DNA from: Lepeophtheirus salmonis
Lineage: Eukaryota; Arthropoda; Copepoda; Siphonostomatoida; Caligidae
Reading direction: 5' to 3'
NCBI RefSeq assembly: GCF_016086655.4
Contig: NC_052134.2
Coordinates: forward strand, 9,920,001 to 9,984,000
Length of the DNA: 64,000 nt
Each line of letters starts with the position of its first letter. The stretch's first letter is position 1. Below, one piece after another: positions 59,827 through 64,000 of the stretch. The translations under genes and the position numbers were made by a program. The notes beneath the pieces were generated by a model, which had not been told where the DNA came from, did not search any database, and saw nothing but the letters and a program-made list of their open reading frames with translations.

Positions 59827-60482
59827 GGCAGTGCTCTTTTTTTTTCAAAATTGCACATCTTGCTGATATAACTTTATTTTATTTATTGCTGAATGGATAT
59901 GTAATCAAATATATTTATAAACTTGATATTTTAATATCCAACCAAAAAGCATTTCTTTATAAAAAATGTGATCTCTCTTTATTAGAATTGATGTGATAGG
60001 CTAAAAATTCATCTTTTAAGTAACTACGAATCTGCCCAATTAGCCACTATTTGAGGATTTTTGCCAGGCAATCATATAATTCTATAAAAAAATTAAGCAA
60101 AGATGACAATTTTATAAAATATTAGTTTATACCAATAACTCAACTGAAAATTATAACCGCAAATATGCATTAAAATAAGATGAATATTTTTTGTAGTAGA
60201 GCAATTTTTTTTTTTTTTTTTTTCAAAAGTTGTTATTCAAAGTTAAATTTATTTGATTACACTTATTCATATTAATATGATATAAAAAATTTGAGTAATA
60301 TTTTTTACTTTTATGACCAAACATTTATATATTACCTACACTATTTTTATACTTATTTCCAATAAAAATTAAGATTAACTTTAAACTTTAAAGAAGTGCT
60401 TAGCATAAAAACAGGTTTATTTTTTCTTCCAATATGTTTATTTATGTCCATAGTTCTAAAAATATGTAAATTCATTAAGAAT
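59827..60482. other. AT-rich DNA with poly-T run
   Basis: No gene recognised. A run of 19 T lies at 60205-60223. Confidence 0.5.
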
Positions 60483-61260
60483 ATTATAGTAAATGTGAGG
60501 CGAAGCCCTATATTGCTGGAAAGACATATGGCCTTCCAGCATCCACCAAATTTATCCAGAGCTTTGCGCACGTCCCTCAGAACATGCAGGTATATGCCTT
60601 TGGTGATGTTTTGCCTCATGGCAAAGAAGTGAGTGTTAATGACATCGCCCTCGCTTGAAACAAAGGTGAGGAAGTGGACCACGTCATGAAGCTTGGTCCT
60701 TCCAATGATTGAGACATCTTCGGGGTCTCAAGCATTCTACCTGTCATTTCTCCTGTTGAATTTTGCATCCCGACAAATAATATTATCATCTAACAATAAC
60801 CAAATCCTGCCAGCTACTCCATACTTAAGAAAGATTAAGAGCTTCGAAATTTGCTCAATTCTCTTGACCTTCATAGTCGTCAACAACATCTGCTTGACAT
60901 TCAAGACGTAGCTTTTGCATCTCAGGTCATAATGGAAAAGGTACTGATGGTGCACGGGACCATGTTCATCCACCATGTCAATCATATCTTGCAGTGGGTT
61001 TGGGAAGTCTTGAGTGCGTTTTTTGCTCACAAAACAATTAATACAATTCCTTGCAGGTATTTTTAACTCATTACACCCCTTTAAAACATTTGCCAACATC
61101 GTAATTAGTTGATTTGGGAAGCTTTGTAAACTGAATAATCTTCTGGGGGTGTGTGTCTGCGACGGAAGCACACAATAATGGCTGCACGGAGTTCCTATTC
61201 TGAGAATACCTCCAGGGTTTTATGTTTTTTCGAATAAATTTTTGCTTTGAATTTAAAATG
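60483..61260 (-). mobile_element. Mariner transposase relic, N-terminal and central part
   Basis: Read downward on the minus strand, a degraded first helix-turn-helix ends KIIQFTKLPKSTNYDVGKCF at about 61080-61140. Next come KKRTQDFPNPLQDMIDMVDE at about 61020, LRCKSYVLNVKQMLLTTMKV then KRIEQ at about 60870-60920, and WLLLDDNIICRDAKFNRRND around the first catalytic aspartate at about 60740-60795. After a shift it continues VHFLTFVSSEGDVINTHFFA from 60679, and near 60510 NLVDAGRPYVFP reaches the second catalytic block, where it ends. The third block and C-terminus are missing. Frames change at least four times. The sequence differs from families A, B and G. Confidence 0.83.
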
Positions 61261-61878
61261 CCCGCGTTGTATTTATAAATAATTATATCAGTAAACCCAT
61301 TACTTTTTTCTGGCATATATACTTAAATCAGAGGGAAAATTAGATCTTACACGAGTTTCTTATTAGAGATTTGTATTTATTATAGTATTTCTCAAACTTT
61401 TTTATATATGGTTGCATTAACAAAATAATCAAATCCATATGGTGCATCTTTCTGCAATTTTTTGGTCATATTTAGAATAAATTTCAGACACTTGCAACAG
61501 GAAACGATTCCAACAAACCCTTTTTCCCAAACATCATAACAGCTAGTGCCATTAAATTTACATGGCCATTGTATCATTTAAGGAAAAATTATGGGGGGTG
61601 GGGGAATTAATAAATTATACATTATATTGTAAACAAATATAAATATCTATTAAATATCTCACAAATAACAATTAGTTGCCTTAAAAATATTTTTAATGTA
61701 ATAAATATGTTAAATATCGAGGTTCAGAATGATTTAAATATTTTAGTTTCGTTTCAACCCCGATCAACTACTCAGTTGATTATTTAACTTGTGCAATAAC
61801 TTATAAATTTTTTTTATAGGAGATCTGAAGCTAATACATACTTTTAGGAAGTGCATTGTGGAAATGGAGGGCCAGACC
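61261..61878. other. AT-rich DNA between two mariner copies
   Basis: No gene recognised. A minus-strand frame at 61392-61577 contains several cysteines (MIQWPCKFNGTSCYDVWEKG) but matches no family I know. Confidence 0.4.
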
Positions 61879-61880
61879 TA

Positions 61881-62754
61881 CTGGGTGGTCCATTGAAATA
61901 TGAAATCTTACCAATTCAATAATTAAAGAAAGATTAGGTGATTGAAAAAAAAATGTATATTTCAATTTATCAAAGCATAAACACTTAGTTACAAGACAAA
62001 ACAAACCTGAGCTCACTTACTTACGTACAAGTCGGAAAAATGACATTTGAACATGATCCACGAATTTCCGTTCGTCCAGTCCAAGCTGATGTGCATCTCC
62101 AGGATCCCCCAACTGCAATGTCAGAAGTTCCGAAATGTTGGTGAGGAAGAAAGGCTCCGTCAAAAAGGCTAAACTAGAGCCATAGGAGTTAGAGAAAATA
62201 GCTCAGACCCATCCCCTCAAGTCCATGAGGACCCATGAAGGAGATTTTGGGGTTTAACACAAGACTTTCCAGAGAGGCATCAAAAAAGTGGGTCGAAAGA
62301 GGAATGTGAGGGTAGAGCGGCCACTTTTGAAACCAGCTATGAAAGAAACCCGTCTCCTCCTTTGTAAGACTGTTTTGAATGAGTCTTTCGACGCTTTTGG
62401 TCCCCTACAGCCCTGATTCCAACCCCGTCAACTTCACCTTTTGGATGCATGTCGAGGGGAATTCTTGTAGTGGCCAACATACAAAAATGGAGGCCCTCAA
62501 ATCCACTGTCAGTCATCACTAGGACGCCATGACAGAGAACTACATCCACAGCAGGTGCTAGGCCTGACTCCCCCCCCCTTCCCGCCTGGAAGCCATCATT
62601 GCCGCTAAGGACGGCTATAATAATTATTAAGATTAGCTCAGACACACATCTAATTATAGTATCAAATTAGTTGTCGAAAAAAATCGTTAATTAATAAATT
62701 ATATCCTGTTGATGTTTAAAATTCAAATTGTTCAAATTTTAATGGACCACTCGG
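61881..62754 (+). mobile_element. Family B mariner, internally deleted, intact TA-flanked ends
   Basis: TA flanks both sides (61879-61880 and 62755-62756). The left terminus is CTGGGTGGTCCATTGAAATA. The right, read inward, is CCGAGTGGTCCATTAAAATT. Plus-strand transposase begins at about 62041 (MTFEHD) and has a degraded first helix-turn-helix region with AMSEVPKCW. It passes through the KKWVERGM and RPLLKPAMKETRLLL-like linker at about 62290-62360. It then joins directly to FDAFGP and YSPDSNPVNFTFWMHVEG at about 62390-62455, and ends MEALKSTVSHH, DAMTENYIHS and RLEAIIAAKDGY near 62620. The usual third aspartate in SPDxNPxD is asparagine here. Stops and shifts are present. At 874 bp it is the longest family B copy. 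Confidence 0.88.
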
Positions 62755-62756
62755 TA

Positions 62757-63864
62757 ATCTTATAAATTAAATGTAGTATTAATATGTATTAATTTAACGT
62801 AATATGCATTTATAGGTATAATTCAATGGGTTCAATGAGTTTAATATCACTGACCATAACACGATTTTGTGATGACTTTTTGAGCAATCATCCTAAAATT
62901 GATTTGTCTCTTTCCATAAAAGCTATTCAATGAGTAAGATTACTTAGATAGGACACTATATATTGAGTCATTTTATGTTTAACTATCTACGCGCTACTTG
63001 GTGACATACAGTGCAATCAAATTATGTTGTTGTTTTTTTGAAATACATATAATGTGTAAAATTGTAAAAGTATATTCAATAAAAATATAAATCCAAATGA
63101 AATTTCAATGAGAAGAGAGCGAGACTAGTTGATTAAGGTAAAAGACGGTCTTTATTTATGGGACAGTCTCCGTTTTAGGTGAACGGTCTCATTATCTTCG
63201 TTGAAAACTTAATATTACTTTGATCCAGACGGATGCATATTTTATAAAAAAAAATCCAGACTTCTATCTGAGACATGGCCATTTCAAAAAAAGTTATTAT
63301 AATTACTATATAAGTAATTTAAGTTTTACTTCAAAAAAGTATGTACCAGTACTGTGTCACAAATTTATGATTGACTTTGATTTCAATTAAAGTATGAAAA
63401 TCATGCATAAAATCTTTTTTAATTCAAACAAGAGTTTTTTTTTGTTTTTTTAGTTCGAAGCATGCATTAAATGAAAAAAATATTAATAAAATACTTATCG
63501 TACAAGGTAGTGTTCTCACAAAACTCAAATTGTTATTCTTATTTGTGTACTTTCTTTACTAAAAATATGAAACCAAAGTACGATCATAAGCAATTCATTA
63601 GTACTTATAGGGGATGAAATTCTAACGTTTAAGTACAAATAATCATTATAGTATTACAATTACTCCATCTGTTCTAGAAATTATCGTTTAAGTCCATATA
63701 AATATTGTATATCATCTTATAGGTAATTATGAAATATGGGACTTTCAAGCGCACGCGTTTTTGTCCACTGTCCAATGTCCATCCAAAGCAAATAAACAGT
63801 GAGTTACATAAATCCAGTGAGTTTTGTAGCTGGCCTGTTTTTTTTTGGAAACGTAATCTGTAAA
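62757..63864. other. AT-rich DNA, nothing recognised
   Basis: No gene, RNA or transposon signal visible. Confidence 0.5.
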
Positions 63865-64000
63865 ATGAATTTTCTTTTCATTAGCAGTTGTCATTATTAT
63901 TTAATTCCTGAGTAATGAAAATCCTTTCCTAAATAGATTGAATTATATTCAAAACCTGATTAAACATTCTTGTGTGATCATAAAAGACGGAGCAGAACTC
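63865..64000 (+). repeat. Interspersed repeat family D, 5' part, cut by window end
   Basis: The TTATTTAATTCCTGAGTAAT start, TCCTTTCCTA, a CTGATTAAACATTCTTGTGT block and CATAAAAGACGGAG match 18270-18370 in order and spacing. The rest of the copy would lie beyond the window. Confidence 0.65.

Noticed and set aside
60396..61066. Three plus-strand open frames of 71-78 codons
   Set aside because: They lie antisense to the mariner relic at 60483-61260, which has recognisable transposase motifs on the minus strand.
62337..62645. 102-codon minus-strand open frame
   Set aside because: It is antisense to the C-terminal transposase part of the family B copy at 61881-62754.
1..64000. tRNA genes
   Set aside because: I looked for B-box-like GGTTCRANYCC strings with a fitting A box upstream; the few GTTCGAA occurrences (for example near 8099, 12180 and 14366) lack any cloverleaf context.
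1..64000. CRISPR arrays, bacterial operons or phage genes
   Set aside because: No regularly spaced direct repeats with unique spacers, no ribosome-binding-site/ORF tiling, and the coding relics are all of eukaryotic transposons.

Overview
The window looks like non-genic chromosomal DNA from an animal genome. It is very AT-rich, stop codons are dense in all frames, no intact conserved gene is visible, and the only substantial protein signals are decayed transposable elements. The unusually heavy load of Tc1/mariner relics from many distinct families, in AT-rich DNA, resembles a parasitic copepod such as the salmon louse Lepeophtheirus. That species guess is an inference from general knowledge, not something the sequence proves.

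I find 18 Tc1/mariner-type loci. Three families recur inside the window, and I give them local names. Family A has three TA-flanked copies (12892-13982, 23999-24373, 39646-40188) with termini reading about GGCAGCAAAACGTGGACTG. Family B has four copies (15014-15829, 16971-17520, 58995-59826, 61881-62754) with termini reading about CCGAGTGGTCCATTAAAAT. All four B copies carry the same internal deletion, which removes the middle of the transposase. Family G has two copies (1-457 and 43589-44185), also internally deleted. Single relics lie at 1865-2240, 3525-3735 (Tc1 group), 21300-21690, 25985-26195, 32800-32990, 53150-53660, 55080-55668, 56290-56694 (the last two Mos1-like) and 60483-61260.

Other elements are a non-LTR retrotransposon fragment (about 3830-4817), a probable piggyBac fragment (19610-19831), a possible THAP-domain fragment (54196-54426, minus) and weak hAT-like ends. 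The only host-gene signal is a truncated, frameshifted histone H2B pseudogene (8204-8390, minus).

Non-coding repeats make up a second layer. Family D is an interspersed repeat with about ten pieces, one of which is part of a tandem duplication at 57320-58210. There is a 127-bp inverted repeat enclosing about 365 bp (36221-36837), a 70-bp direct repeat copied 1240 bp away (36643 and 37883), a roughly 113-bp unit occurring as tandem pairs at two loci (42402 and 50858), and assorted simple repeats.

No genes work together here. The layout is a layered record of insertion, internal deletion and decay. I see no convincing new functional system. The most informative signals are the shared deletion in family B, the graded deletions in family A, and the unclassified repeats D, E and F.
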